Assembly (NCBI GenBank): GCA_020429465.1
Contig: JAGQLH010000050.1
Coordinates: 1-9,648 of the forward strand
DNA from: Candidatus Dojkabacteria bacterium
GTDB lineage: Bacteria > Patescibacteriota > Dojkabacteria > B142 > WJKM01
Length of the DNA stretch: 9,648 nucleotides
Direction: 5' to 3'
The notes under the pieces were generated by a model. That model did not search any database and was not told the DNA's origin. It saw only the letters and a list, made by a program, of their open reading frames with translations. The position numbers and the translations under genes were made by a program. Positions 1 through 7,088 of this stretch are shown here, one piece after another; within the stretch, counting starts at the first letter, position 1, and each line of letters opens with the position of its first letter.

Positions 1-772
<772 letters not shown>

Positions 773-816
773 CGATTACTCTGACGAAATTTTATTATCC
801 AGAACTAACTACTATT

Positions 817-832
817 CAGTTTTCAAAGAACA
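817..832 (-). promoter_or_regulatory. rRNA boxA antitermination site
   Basis: On the minus strand the sequence reads TGTTCTTTGAAAACTG, about 45 nt before the 23S 5' end. It matches the boxA-like element of rRNA leaders and spacers (compare TGCTCTTTAACA in E. coli), where NusB/NusE-type factors load to prevent premature termination. Its position just ahead of the 23S gene supports transcription of 23S as its own unit. Confidence 0.75.
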
Positions 833-841
833 TCAATTTTT

Positions 842-861
842 CTAGAAGTATTAGCTTCTAG
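842..861 (-). promoter_or_regulatory. boxB-like hairpin ahead of boxA
   Basis: A perfect 7-bp inverted repeat (CTAGAAG 842-848, CTTCTAG 855-861) with a 6-nt loop lies about 9 nt upstream of boxA in the minus-strand transcript. A small hairpin preceding boxA is the order seen in classical rRNA leaders. The assignment rests on position only. Confidence 0.5.
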
Positions 862-885
862 CTTTAACCCAAAGCTTCTCACACT

Positions 886-907
886 AAAAAGAGACCATAA
901 GGTTCTT
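886..907 (-). terminator. Weak terminator-like hairpin in the 23S leader
   Basis: The minus-strand transcript forms a 7-bp stem (AAGAACC with GGTCTCTT, one bulged C, loop TTAT) followed by a U-run at 890-886. It lies downstream of the proposed 23S promoter but upstream of boxA. It could end read-through from the A-E gene cluster or attenuate 23S transcription. The stem is short and AU-rich, so it may be inactive. Confidence 0.4.
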
Positions 908-942
908 ATTTATGTGTACATTTTTATTTATTTGAAATGTGA

Positions 943-996
943 GCTTTTAGCTATTTGCTAAGAGCCAATCACAGAGGTTTACAAGAAGTTGCAAAC
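943..996 (-). other. Hairpin-rich 23S leader segment (no gene)
   Basis: The 294 bases between gene E and the 23S gene hold no coding sequence. They contain a hairpin at 977-996 (8 bp with a CUUC loop on the minus strand, one G-U pair that makes the minus strand the better folder) and an inverted repeat at 943-965 (9 positions, 5-nt loop, one C-A mismatch on the minus strand). A shorter pairing, CTCACA (878-883) with TGTGAG (938-943), could close a larger loop around the terminator-like hairpin. Confidence 0.4.
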
Positions 997-1017
997 ATGT
1001 TGTAAGAAAGTGTATGT

Positions 1018-1047
1018 ATTTTACACTAAAAAATATAATTAATGCAA
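1018..1047 (-). promoter_or_regulatory. Sigma-70-type promoter for 23S rRNA
   Basis: Minus-strand TTGCAT (-35, 1047-1042), an 18-bp spacer and TAAAAT (-10, 1023-1018). The predicted start is near 1011, giving a leader of about 240 nt before the 23S gene. It starts only about 20 bp after the stop codon of gene E, so the rRNA need not depend on read-through from the protein genes. Confidence 0.6.
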
Positions 1048-1066
1048 GGGGGAAAAAAGAAAATAT

Positions 1067-1915
1067 TTAATTCCGTGGATTCTCAGTCAAATCAACCCTT
1101 GGCGGTGTATGTGGTAGACTTGGATCGACCTCAATATTATCAACATCTTCATTATTTGATTCGGCATCTGAAGTATTTCCACTAGGAGTAGAGATACTAT
1201 CTCTTGGAGATACATTATGATGACTTTCCTCAGACTGCACTTCTATATGATTTTCAGATTGAGATTCAGCCATATCTATTCCTTGATTAGAATCAGAAGA
1301 TTCGAGAACAGGATCATGATCAGGTTCAGAATGAGACCCTTCAACCTCTTGCTGATTTGTATTATCTTCCTCATTTTCAATAGCAACCTCTTCCTGATTA
1401 CTATTTTGTTGTTCAACTTCCTCGTTTGAAGCTATTCGACCAGTCCGTTCCAATTCCTCCTGAAGTTCCCTAAGTACCTGCTCATGAATTTCATTGCTCA
1501 CCCGAATTTCCTCTTTAATAGCCTCCTCTACTTGTTTTATATACACATTGAGTTCATCTTTTTCTTCTTGACTCATATGTTGCAGATAATATGCATAGAT
1601 TTGTTGGTTTAAATTCTGAACCGCTGCATCTACACGATTTAAATAGTCAGGATTTATTAATGGTCTCTCTTGTCCTTCTGGAAGATTAATTACTTCCTGA
1701 AACCTCTTTTCCAGATCCTCTCCCGCCAAACTCTCAGTTTCTTGAATGAATTTACGCAACTCTTCACCTTGAATTTCAGATACTTTATCCTCATATTTAA
1801 AACCATACTCTGCCACTTCAGAACTATCATATGGTTTACGAAGGAAATAACCAATCACCTGAGGATCTATAAGGTATCGTATATTTTGATTTACTTGTTG
1901 ATTATCCTTGTCCAT
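1067..1915 (-). CDS. Gene E: acidic, largely disordered hypothetical protein (282 aa)
   Basis: I do not recognise a family. Residues 1 to about 160 are predicted helical and highly charged, with possible coiled coil at about 112-160 (EEKDELNVYIKQVEEAIKE and following). Residues about 160-282 are low complexity, rich in Glu, Asn, Gln, Ser and Asp, and surely disordered. There is no signal peptide, hydrophobic segment or cysteine. It is the last protein gene before the 23S promoter, starts 12 bp after the stop of gene D and is probably co-transcribed with it. The start has no Shine-Dalgarno site. The acidic tail could be a flexible linker, a surface tail or a binding region for a basic partner; none of these can be told apart from sequence. 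Confidence 0.8.
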   Translation of the reverse strand: MDKDNQQVNQNIRYLIDPQVIGYFLRKPYDSSEVAEYGFKYEDKVSEIQGEELRKFIQETESLAGEDLEKRFQEVINLPEGQERPLINPDYLNRVDAAVQNLNQQIYAYYLQHMSQEEKDELNVYIKQVEEAIKEEIRVSNEIHEQVLRELQEELERTGRIASNEEVEQQNSNQEEVAIENEEDNTNQQEVEGSHSEPDHDPVLESSDSNQGIDMAESQSENHIEVQSEESHHNVSPRDSISTPSGNTSDAESNNEDVDNIEVDPSLPHTPPRVDLTENPRN

Positions 1916-1927
1916 AAATAACTTTTA

Positions 1928-3451
1928 CTATGCTGTAGCGAAATTAAAATTAGCATTTCTCACCCCTTGAGCATTTTGATTCAATTCCTGAGCAATACGT
2001 GATGTGGCCATTCCTGTTTCAATTGGTCCAAGAATATCTCTGTAGTACTTGCGTAGCATATCCCTAACCTGCCCCTCCCTCCTTAATTTCATCGCATCAG
2101 TAGCAAGCATCTCACCCTTATACTTTTTAGCGGCGATAATCGCAAGTTCAGAGTCTCGTTGTTCCATTTTTCTTTCCTTAGAAAATCGTTCTTTAAACTG
2201 ATCCCTCCCTACTGCAAAGAGTCCACCAGGAATTAAAGTTCCCAGTATTGCAGGTCCATAAGCTAACCCAGCTGGCCCCCCAATAGATGCAATCAAAATA
2301 ATTAGACCCAATGGCAGACTACCCGCCAAACCTTTACCTAGTCCTTTAAATGCGTCAACTATTCTCTTAAACTTAGCCGAAGTTACCTCACCTTCCGCTA
2401 TTCTCATCTCAGAACGTGAGTTAGCGCGTTTTTCTTCATCCTCTAGCTCAGCTTTTACTCGAACAGGAATCATTTCTATCGCCTTGCTCGCTATCAAATT
2501 CCTCTGCTCATCAGATAAATCAGGACTAAGCCTATCAGCCTGGCTTCTTATCTCAGCCTCAATAGCCTGAAAATTAACTACACCTTCTGCTGAAACATAT
2601 GCACCACCAGCATTAAAATCAAGTCCATCCATAATTCTCTCAAAAATTTCGTTTGCTTCCCTACTCAGATCATTTACTAACATTCGCTCTTGTCTACGAT
2701 TAATAGCTAATCTTCGAAATTGATTTTCTAGGTTCTGAATAGCTCGTTCGGACAAGCCAGTGGGAACTATATTGTTTATTTCTGGTAAAACTGAAGTATC
2801 CCAATATCCTTGGAGATCACCATAATCCCCAGCCTTATCAGCAAAATCAACAACTACTCTTTCTGCTAATTTATAGCCTTCACTTTTCTTTTCCTCATTA
2901 AACTCATTATCAAGCTCCCGAATACCAAGCTTCTTTGTGAGCCCTTCTTGCCCGAGTGCTTGATCAAAATCTCGAAGCTCTTCAAAACTAAGTTGATTTC
3001 TATATGCTTCAACCGCTTGCCTTACACTACCTAATAATTTTTTCTCATTATCTTCACTTGTTTCATCCAAAATTTCCCTAAGTTCCATAGCCTGGATAGC
3101 AGGATTATCTCGCACAAGAGCCTCCCTGACCTGTTGCATTCTTTCGGGTATCTCATTTTGAAGACGAGTCTCTTCAACCTCGATCTCACTATCAATTCTA
3201 TCTATTAGACCTATTGTTCTTTGGTTACTATTTTCAAGTTGGTGTATCGTGTTTATTATCTGCTCAATAATTTGCTCAGGGGTATGAGACTCGGTAGAAC
3301 TGTTTTGATACCAATCTACCCTCTTCTCATATCTTATCTTTGCAAAGTCACTACGCAACCTATCAAGTCGATCCTCTTGCCTCTCTTTTTTTTCTACCTG
3401 CTCTTGTTTTTGATCTCTAAGCCTATCAAGCCTTGATCTTGCTTCTGCCAT
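1928..3451 (-). CDS. Gene D: coiled-coil protein with a Gly-rich hydrophobic hairpin (507 aa)
   Basis: No family recognised. Residues 1-45 and about 57-125 are heptad-like, Arg/Glu/Gln-rich helices typical of coiled coils. The middle (about 125-360) is charged and mainly helical. Residues 371-415 form the only hydrophobic stretch, two segments rich in Gly and Pro (core IGGPAGLAYGPAILG) that look like a membrane hairpin. A basic, helical tail of about 92 residues follows. There is no signal peptide or cysteine. It lies between C (25-bp gap) and E (12-bp gap) in one minus-strand cluster and uses the cluster's only TAG stop. No Shine-Dalgarno site precedes the ATG. The layout recalls membrane-anchored scaffold proteins, secreted translocator-like proteins or phage tape-measure proteins, but no phage genes are nearby. 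Confidence 0.85.
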   Translation of the reverse strand: MAEARSRLDRLRDQKQEQVEKKERQEDRLDRLRSDFAKIRYEKRVDWYQNSSTESHTPEQIIEQIINTIHQLENSNQRTIGLIDRIDSEIEVEETRLQNEIPERMQQVREALVRDNPAIQAMELREILDETSEDNEKKLLGSVRQAVEAYRNQLSFEELRDFDQALGQEGLTKKLGIRELDNEFNEEKKSEGYKLAERVVVDFADKAGDYGDLQGYWDTSVLPEINNIVPTGLSERAIQNLENQFRRLAINRRQERMLVNDLSREANEIFERIMDGLDFNAGGAYVSAEGVVNFQAIEAEIRSQADRLSPDLSDEQRNLIASKAIEMIPVRVKAELEDEEKRANSRSEMRIAEGEVTSAKFKRIVDAFKGLGKGLAGSLPLGLIILIASIGGPAGLAYGPAILGTLIPGGLFAVGRDQFKERFSKERKMEQRDSELAIIAAKKYKGEMLATDAMKLRREGQVRDMLRKYYRDILGPIETGMATSRIAQELNQNAQGVRNANFNFATA

Positions 3452-3476
3452 AGTTAATAACTAGAACTTAATTATA

Positions 3477-3746
3477 TTATTCAGCCAAGGATTCAAACAT
3501 ATCATTTGTAAACGTTCCCTCCTCAACCGCCTTATCTAACTGAAGATATATTGCTAATAGCGTCTTATACGTCAAACCTTCCTCTTTATACAATTTATAC
3601 AACAACTGCTGCATAGCTTGATTATCAAGCTTGTGCCCTTCTTTCACAAATTTCACCACTCTCCCTACATCTGCCGTATCACCCTCTGCAAATTTAGAAA
3701 GAATATCCTTTGCTTTTTTTTCCTCACCTTGTAATTGATCAAGCAT
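3477..3746 (-). CDS. Gene C: small helical hypothetical protein (89 aa)
   Basis: A short soluble protein predicted to be almost all alpha-helix (about four helices), with a near-neutral mix of Lys and Glu, no cysteine and no membrane segment. The family is unknown. It resembles genes A and G in being a compact helical protein, but I cannot align it convincingly with them. A promoter candidate lies 29-57 bp upstream, so C, D and E may be transcribed separately from A and B. No Shine-Dalgarno site is present; the upstream bases are AT-rich. Confidence 0.75.
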   Translation of the reverse strand: MLDQLQGEEKKAKDILSKFAEGDTADVGRVVKFVKEGHKLDNQAMQQLLYKLYKEEGLTYKTLLAIYLQLDKAVEEGTFTNDMFESLAE

Positions 3747-3774
3747 AACGAAATATATTTATAGTACTTAACCT

Positions 3775-3803
3775 AGTATACAGACTGTTTCACAGAAGAA
3801 CAA
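3775..3803 (-). promoter_or_regulatory. Internal promoter ahead of genes C-D-E
   Basis: In the 61-bp gap between B and C the minus strand carries TTGTTC (3803-3798), a 17-bp spacer and TATACT (3780-3775). The predicted start is near 3768, giving a leader of about 22 nt without a Shine-Dalgarno site. It would let C-E be expressed independently of A-B. Confidence 0.5.
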
Positions 3804-3807
3804 GAAG

Positions 3808-4911
3808 TTAATGACGCTCTATTTTCGCTCCTTTTGGAATATTAGCACTTGTCCTTTCAGCAGATTTAGTAAACAGATCCCATGTTTTAACTTGTTTTCT
3901 AGCAGTATAGTTTCTAAGTGTTCCGTACCCCAGAAGAGCCAACCCAACCCCCATAGAAAGCGGTCCCAAACCAAAGGCTGCAGCCATAGCTGGAGTAGCT
4001 GCTAACTTTACCCCCCCAAGTACCGCCGGCACCATACCTTCAGACATCTTCATTATTCGAGCAATCCCCCGCAACCCACTCTTATTCGAACGATACACAT
4101 CAATCGGTCTTGTACCAACAGTTTTTCCCCTCCCGAGAGATGCAGATTTATTTCGTTTCATTTGATCGTAGTACCACAATGCGCCAGAAACATCTGCACG
4201 CACTAAACTAGTCCAAGATGCCTTCTTCCAATCATCAGCACTTATCTTATCTTTCTTTCCCAAGTCTTTTTCATGCACCATCATATTTAGTCGCATTTTA
4301 TCGAAGAAATTATCTCTCCACTTTGCTATATCACGATTTATTATCGAAAGAATCCCAGTAGCTGCACCAATTGGGATTAGCGCAGGGTTAGCAACACCAC
4401 TCGCAACAAACCCTAACTGTGCAGCAGCTCCAGCTCCTACCAATGCACCCGAACCAGCCGTATCAACCCAACTCCTGTACTTTTCAATCTTCTCGGTGAG
4501 TTGCTTACCTCCCATAAATTCATTTGCCTGGGCATTATCCGATGCTTTATGGAAATCATAATCCCCAACTTCTTTTGAACTAAATATACTTAATCCTTTA
4601 GAAAATAACGCCCCTCCTAAAGAAGCAGCTCCAACTGTAGCAAGAGTTGTAGCAGCCGGCACTGCTGCAAATGGCAACATTGGTGCAGCAAGCACAAGGG
4701 CTCCAGCTCCACCCCCTGCTAATAAACTAACTTTTGAAAATAATCGTGCCACTTTTTCTGCAACCACCCCTCTCCTTCGAATCATCGCATGAGGAGCCTC
4801 ACCATATGTTGGGCCAGTCTCTCCAGCAGCTGGACCAAATGGCCCTTCTTTATGTTGCATATCATCGGGTAGAGCTTGTGGGAATGGCGCAGTGTCAATA
4901 AGTACAGACAT
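3808..4911 (-). CDS. Gene B: multi-pass-like protein with three hydrophobic hairpins (367 aa)
   Basis: No family recognised. The first 45 residues are polar and Pro/Gly-rich, ending in a basic patch (MIRRRG). Three Gly/Ala/Pro-rich hydrophobic blocks follow, at about 62-110, 152-192 and 292-332. Each is long enough for two helices broken by Pro or Gly, and each is followed by charged residues, so up to six membrane helices are possible. The blocks look alike in pattern, which suggests internal duplication, though no exact repeat is visible. Polar loops at 111-150 and 193-291 are basic and contain several Trp. No signal peptide or cysteine is present. It starts 2 bp after the stop of gene A, so translation is probably coupled. 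It shares the hydrophobic-hairpin style with D and I. Confidence 0.85.
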   Translation of the reverse strand: MSVLIDTAPFPQALPDDMQHKEGPFGPAAGETGPTYGEAPHAMIRRRGVVAEKVARLFSKVSLLAGGGAGALVLAAPMLPFAAVPAATTLATVGAASLGGALFSKGLSIFSSKEVGDYDFHKASDNAQANEFMGGKQLTEKIEKYRSWVDTAGSGALVGAGAAAQLGFVASGVANPALIPIGAATGILSIINRDIAKWRDNFFDKMRLNMMVHEKDLGKKDKISADDWKKASWTSLVRADVSGALWYYDQMKRNKSASLGRGKTVGTRPIDVYRSNKSGLRGIARIMKMSEGMVPAVLGGVKLAATPAMAAAFGLGPLSMGVGLALLGYGTLRNYTARKQVKTWDLFTKSAERTSANIPKGAKIERH

Positions 4912-4913
4912 AA

Positions 4914-5486
4914 TTATTCAACTGGTTCAGAAATAATTACCTCAATCGCATCTAACTCATCTTGAAGCTTGAGCAAAATATCTGAGATTATTTTATTCTG
5001 CTCTTCATTTGCCTCAGATCGAAATGCATTTATATATGTATCTGTAAGAACCGCACTCGCAAGTGCGTAGGACCTCGCAGCTTCAGCAGCATCGACATGT
5101 TCTTGAATGTATATCCTTAATTCTTCGACCAAATCCTGAGTTATATCACCTTCTCTCGTATTTGGGTCTCGAAATACTCCAAACCTTTCCTGGCCTGCTG
5201 GATCAAACGAATGAATAAGTTTATCGAGATAAAGCGCCTCTAAACCAAATGCCATTTGTTGCATAAGTTGTTCTTTTTTTTCAGTTCCATATCCCAACAC
5301 ACCCATAATTTCTTCCATAAACCGAAACATATGATTAAAGGCCTCGGAACGGAAATTATAATCCTCTTCTACTTGGCTAGAAGCATTTATTAATTCGTTT
5401 TGCTTATCTTTATCAAATACTAATCTTTCGTCACGAGAAAGTTCTTCTATCGGATCTGTTTGTGTATTGTTTTGGTAATCGCTCAT
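4914..5486 (-). CDS. Gene A: acidic helical protein, DUF5663-like pattern (190 aa)
   Basis: First gene of the minus-strand cluster. Residues 1-45 are polar and probably flexible. Residues about 50-155 form a helical domain with the pattern VLGYGTEKKEQLMQQ followed by EALYLDKLIHSFD, then VEELRIYIQEHV and a last hydrophobic helix. The same order and spacing occur in gene G. The pattern reminds me of the small helical DUF5663 family of candidate-phyla bacteria, but this is a memory-based resemblance. The C-terminal 35 residues are an acidic helix. There is no cysteine, membrane segment or signal peptide. The function is unknown. The ATG lies only 6 bases after a possible -10 box, which suggests a leaderless mRNA. 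Confidence 0.8.
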   Translation of the reverse strand: MSDYQNNTQTDPIEELSRDERLVFDKDKQNELINASSQVEEDYNFRSEAFNHMFRFMEEIMGVLGYGTEKKEQLMQQMAFGLEALYLDKLIHSFDPAGQERFGVFRDPNTREGDITQDLVEELRIYIQEHVDAAEAARSYALASAVLTDTYINAFRSEANEEQNKIISDILLKLQDELDAIEVIISEPVE

Positions 5487-5492
5487 TTCTGT

Positions 5493-5498
5493 ATAATA
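5493..5498 (-). promoter_or_regulatory. Possible -10 box giving a leaderless gene A transcript
   Basis: The minus strand reads TATTAT, six bases, then the ATG of gene A. A start seven bases after the -10 would coincide with the start codon, the layout of leaderless genes. No good -35 hexamer is visible at 16-18 bp. An alternative -10 (TATACT-like, 5547-5542 region) would give a normal leader. Confidence 0.35.
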
Positions 5499-5516
5499 CT
5501 TTTAATTGACTTCTAA

Positions 5517-5544
5517 ATACTTTAGAATTAGGTACCTAAAGTAT
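5517..5544. promoter_or_regulatory. Operator-like inverted repeat between divergent genes
   Basis: ATACTTTAG (5517-5525) and CTAAAGTAT (5536-5544) form a perfect 9-bp inverted repeat with a 10-bp spacer. It sits in the middle of the 98-bp gap between gene A (minus) and gene F (plus). The 19-bp centre-to-centre spacing would place a dimeric repressor on one face of the helix, which could control both directions. A transcribed hairpin is the alternative. Confidence 0.5.
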
Positions 5545-5584
5545 ACTGATACACTATAACAAAAGCTATTAATCCTAGCACGTC

Positions 5585-5809
5585 ATGAACCCACTAAAAG
5601 ATTTTCTACAAAAAGGCATATATTCTTCTGGAACAAAGAGTACGCGTGATTTCTTGCATCAGGCCGATCGAGCACCATTTATTCTTTCACGCAGAACATA
5701 TGAATTTTTACACACCTTTTTCAACAAGAATATTGAGAAGTCAGCTCAAACACAACCTACAATTACAAAACAACTTAAAATTTTTGTCCAATCTTTACTT
5801 AGTGAATAA
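5585..5809 (+). CDS. Gene F: small basic hypothetical protein (74 aa)
   Basis: A short, Lys/Arg/Phe-rich, probably helical protein without cysteine, signal peptide or membrane segment. The family is unknown. The reading frame is supported by its junction with gene G: the TAA stop and the ATG of G share one base (TAATG at 5807-5811), a classic coupling overlap. An overlapping frame at 5646-5846 is weaker because it runs into the start of G. The start lacks a Shine-Dalgarno site, and no convincing plus-strand promoter is visible apart from weak hexamers around the inverted repeat upstream. Confidence 0.65.
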   Translation: MNPLKDFLQKGIYSSGTKSTRDFLHQADRAPFILSRRTYEFLHTFFNKNIEKSAQTQPTITKQLKIFVQSLLSE

Positions 5810-6180
5810 TGCCAGACTTTGGAATAATTTTACAGCCTGTTTTTGAGATTTTACAATTCACTGAGGAATTTGAACGTGAAGTTATTATACGATTTGAACA
5901 CATAGTAGCAATCCGAGTAACAAACAGACTTCTACATGAATACTTCGATGATGAGGATTCAGTTAATTTTATAATCACCACAGAAACGCTTTTAAAAGAT
6001 AATAATTATAAAGAACTAGAAGAATTTCTCGTGAGTAACCTTCCCCTAGCAACATTTGACGAGTATATCCTCGAAGAAACAACACGTCTACTCTGCGAAT
6101 ATATAGCATATCTGAAACTCGATAAAGCTCTGAATAAAGAACGACTCACACACATAGAACAACAATTACTATCGTACTAA
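5809..6180 (+). CDS. Gene G: small helical protein, DUF5663-like pattern (123 aa)
   Basis: An acidic, all-helical soluble protein with a single cysteine at about residue 96. Residues 11-46 (VFEILQFTEEFEREV, then RVTNRLLHEYFD) followed by KELEEFLVSNLP and ILEETTRLLCEYIAYL give the same helix pattern and spacing as gene A on the other side of the divergent promoter. This suggests a common fold and possibly distant paralogy. It also recalls DUF5663, from memory only. The function is unknown. Translation is coupled to F by a one-base overlap. The strong promoter for the next transcript starts 8 bases after its stop codon. Confidence 0.8.
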   Translation: MPDFGIILQPVFEILQFTEEFEREVIIRFEHIVAIRVTNRLLHEYFDDEDSVNFIITTETLLKDNNYKELEEFLVSNLPLATFDEYILEETTRLLCEYIAYLKLDKALNKERLTHIEQQLLSY

Positions 6181-6284
6181 AAAGTACTTGACAATTTACA
6201 AAAAATACCTTATAGTATAGGCAGTACTAAATCAGGTACTCTAAGCAGCACACACTTAGATTACTTAAAATACTAGTACGATAG
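6169..6284 (+). repeat. 11-bp inverted repeat flanking promoter and first leader hairpins
   Basis: CTATCGTACTA (6169-6179, overlapping the end of gene G) is the exact reverse complement of TAGTACGATAG (6274-6284). The arms enclose the promoter at 6188-6216 and the first two leader hairpins. Read-through RNA from F-G could close this stem, whereas RNA started at the promoter cannot, since it lacks the left arm. Confidence 0.55.
6188..6216 (+). promoter_or_regulatory. Strong sigma-70-type promoter for leader RNA and gene H
   Basis: A perfect -35 TTGACA (6188-6193), a 17-bp spacer and a near-perfect -10 TATAGT (6211-6216). The predicted start is at about 6222-6224, exactly where the first hairpin of the leader begins. 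This is the best promoter match in the window. Confidence 0.8.
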
Positions 6285-6359
6285 AGAAATACCATATTTC
6301 TCAGCAATTGAAGAATACTTTACCAAAGACCATAGTGTGCAATATCACGTGGTCTTTTT
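6223..6359 (+). ncRNA. Four-hairpin structured RNA: leader/attenuator or small RNA
   Basis: The transcript from the strong promoter would be a chain of hairpins: AGTAC/GTACT (6223-6227 with 6236-6240), directly followed by CTAAG/CTTAG (6241-6245 with 6255-6259), a perfect 8-bp stem GAGAAATA/TATTTCTC with a CCA loop (6284-6291 with 6295-6302), and a terminator (6325-6359). No reading frame of note lies inside. The 137-nt unit has promoter, structure and terminator, so it could be a free-standing small RNA. It could equally be a cis-acting attenuator of gene H, whose ATG is 20 bp beyond the terminator and has no visible promoter of its own. No known riboswitch or RNA family is recognised. Confidence 0.55.
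6325..6359 (+). terminator. Intrinsic terminator before gene H
   Basis: AAAGACCA (6325-6332) pairs with TGGTCTTT (6350-6357). An inner GTG/CAC stem (6335-6337 with 6346-6348) continues it, and the 3' arm runs into a U-run at 6355-6359. It ends the leader RNA and any read-through from F-G. Confidence 0.75.
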
Positions 6360-6378
6360 AGTTTTTAAAAGTTAAACA

Positions 6379-7011
6379 ATGACTCATTTCGGTGATAGTG
6401 ATCCATTATTTCAAAGAGATGAAGAATTCAGAGACTTATTTATTGACGACCTGGACGGCCCTATGCAGTCTGAGAGTGAGGAATCTCAAAGAATAAAGAA
6501 AGCAAAGGCATTTCTTACGCCAGTTGGTGAGTTCATTGGAAAAATATCTTGGAAAACAAAACTTAAAATTGTAGGAATTGGGCTTACTGGACTTGCGATA
6601 TTGGGGACAATTCGAGGAATATCAAATAAGACTAGCGACTTATTACTTAGTCCATTCGCAACGACCTCTGCGGAAGAGTTTTGTAACCTCGCAATTCCTG
6701 GTAGCCTTTTTAACTCAAATGAAACCAAGATGAACAGGTACCGATGTGTTGAAGAAGTAACAGCCTGTGAAGATGAAAATAAGTTTCTATGGCCTTGGGA
6801 AGATCCAAAAGATTGTCATGACTTCTCCCGATATGAGGAACTGGAACATGCAGATCCAAATGGTGAGGGCAATAAAAATGACCCATTCCAGGTTAATGAA
6901 GAAGAACCTGTAGAACCGGGGGAGGAACCACAAGAGCCAGGTATTCCAGTACCTACGGCGACTGCGGTAGTACAACCTACAAGCACACGACCAAGCTTAG
7001 GAGATAACTAA
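6379..7011 (+). CDS. Gene H: single-pass membrane protein with four-Cys outer domain (210 aa)
   Basis: Residues 1-60 are acidic then basic (QRIKKAKAF), consistent with a cytoplasmic tail. One membrane helix lies at about 62-79 (LKIVGIGLTGLAILGTI). The rest should face outward. It has exactly four cysteines (residues 102, 123, 130 and 146), enough for two disulfides, and a Trp/Pro-rich patch (WPWEDP, about 138-143). The C-terminal 40 residues are Glu/Pro-rich and then Pro/Thr-rich (IPVPTATAVVQPTSTRP), a stalk-like tail seen in surface proteins of candidate-phyla bacteria. No family is recognised. Expression probably depends on reading through the terminator 20 bp upstream. There is no Shine-Dalgarno site. 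A strong terminator follows directly, so it is the end of its transcript. Confidence 0.85.
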   Translation: MTHFGDSDPLFQRDEEFRDLFIDDLDGPMQSESEESQRIKKAKAFLTPVGEFIGKISWKTKLKIVGIGLTGLAILGTIRGISNKTSDLLLSPFATTSAEEFCNLAIPGSLFNSNETKMNRYRCVEEVTACEDENKFLWPWEDPKDCHDFSRYEELEHADPNGEGNKNDPFQVNEEEPVEPGEEPQEPGIPVPTATAVVQPTSTRPSLGDN

Positions 7012-7023
7012 ATCAATTACACA

Positions 7024-7058
7024 GCTCAGAGACCATAACGGTCTCTGAGCTTTTTTTT
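7024..7058 (+). terminator. Strong intrinsic terminator after gene H
   Basis: A perfect 11-bp stem (GCTCAGAGACC 7024-7034 with GGTCTCTGAGC 7040-7050), a 5-nt loop ATAAC and eight T residues (7051-7058), starting 13 bases after the stop codon of H. Confidence 0.95.
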
Positions 7059-7088
7059 CAATTTTATGTATGAAACCACACTCAAGCT

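Noticed and set aside
773..1066. tRNA, 5S or a 16S remnant in the 23S upstream region
   Set aside because: No cloverleaf, no GTTCRA-type loop in context and no conserved 16S block is visible on either strand.
1928..3451. Phage tape-measure protein
   Set aside because: Length, coiled coils and a hydrophobic hairpin fit loosely, but no phage structural, portal or terminase gene is nearby and the locus adjoins an rRNA gene.
5646..5981. Frames at 5646-5846 (plus) and 5799-5981 (minus)
   Set aside because: Both overlap genes F and G, whose stop-start overlap and helical pattern make them the better choice.
5585..6180. Toxin-antitoxin pair for the overlapping small genes F and G
   Set aside because: The size and overlap fit, but neither protein shows a recognisable toxin fold or DNA-binding antitoxin motif, and G resembles gene A instead.
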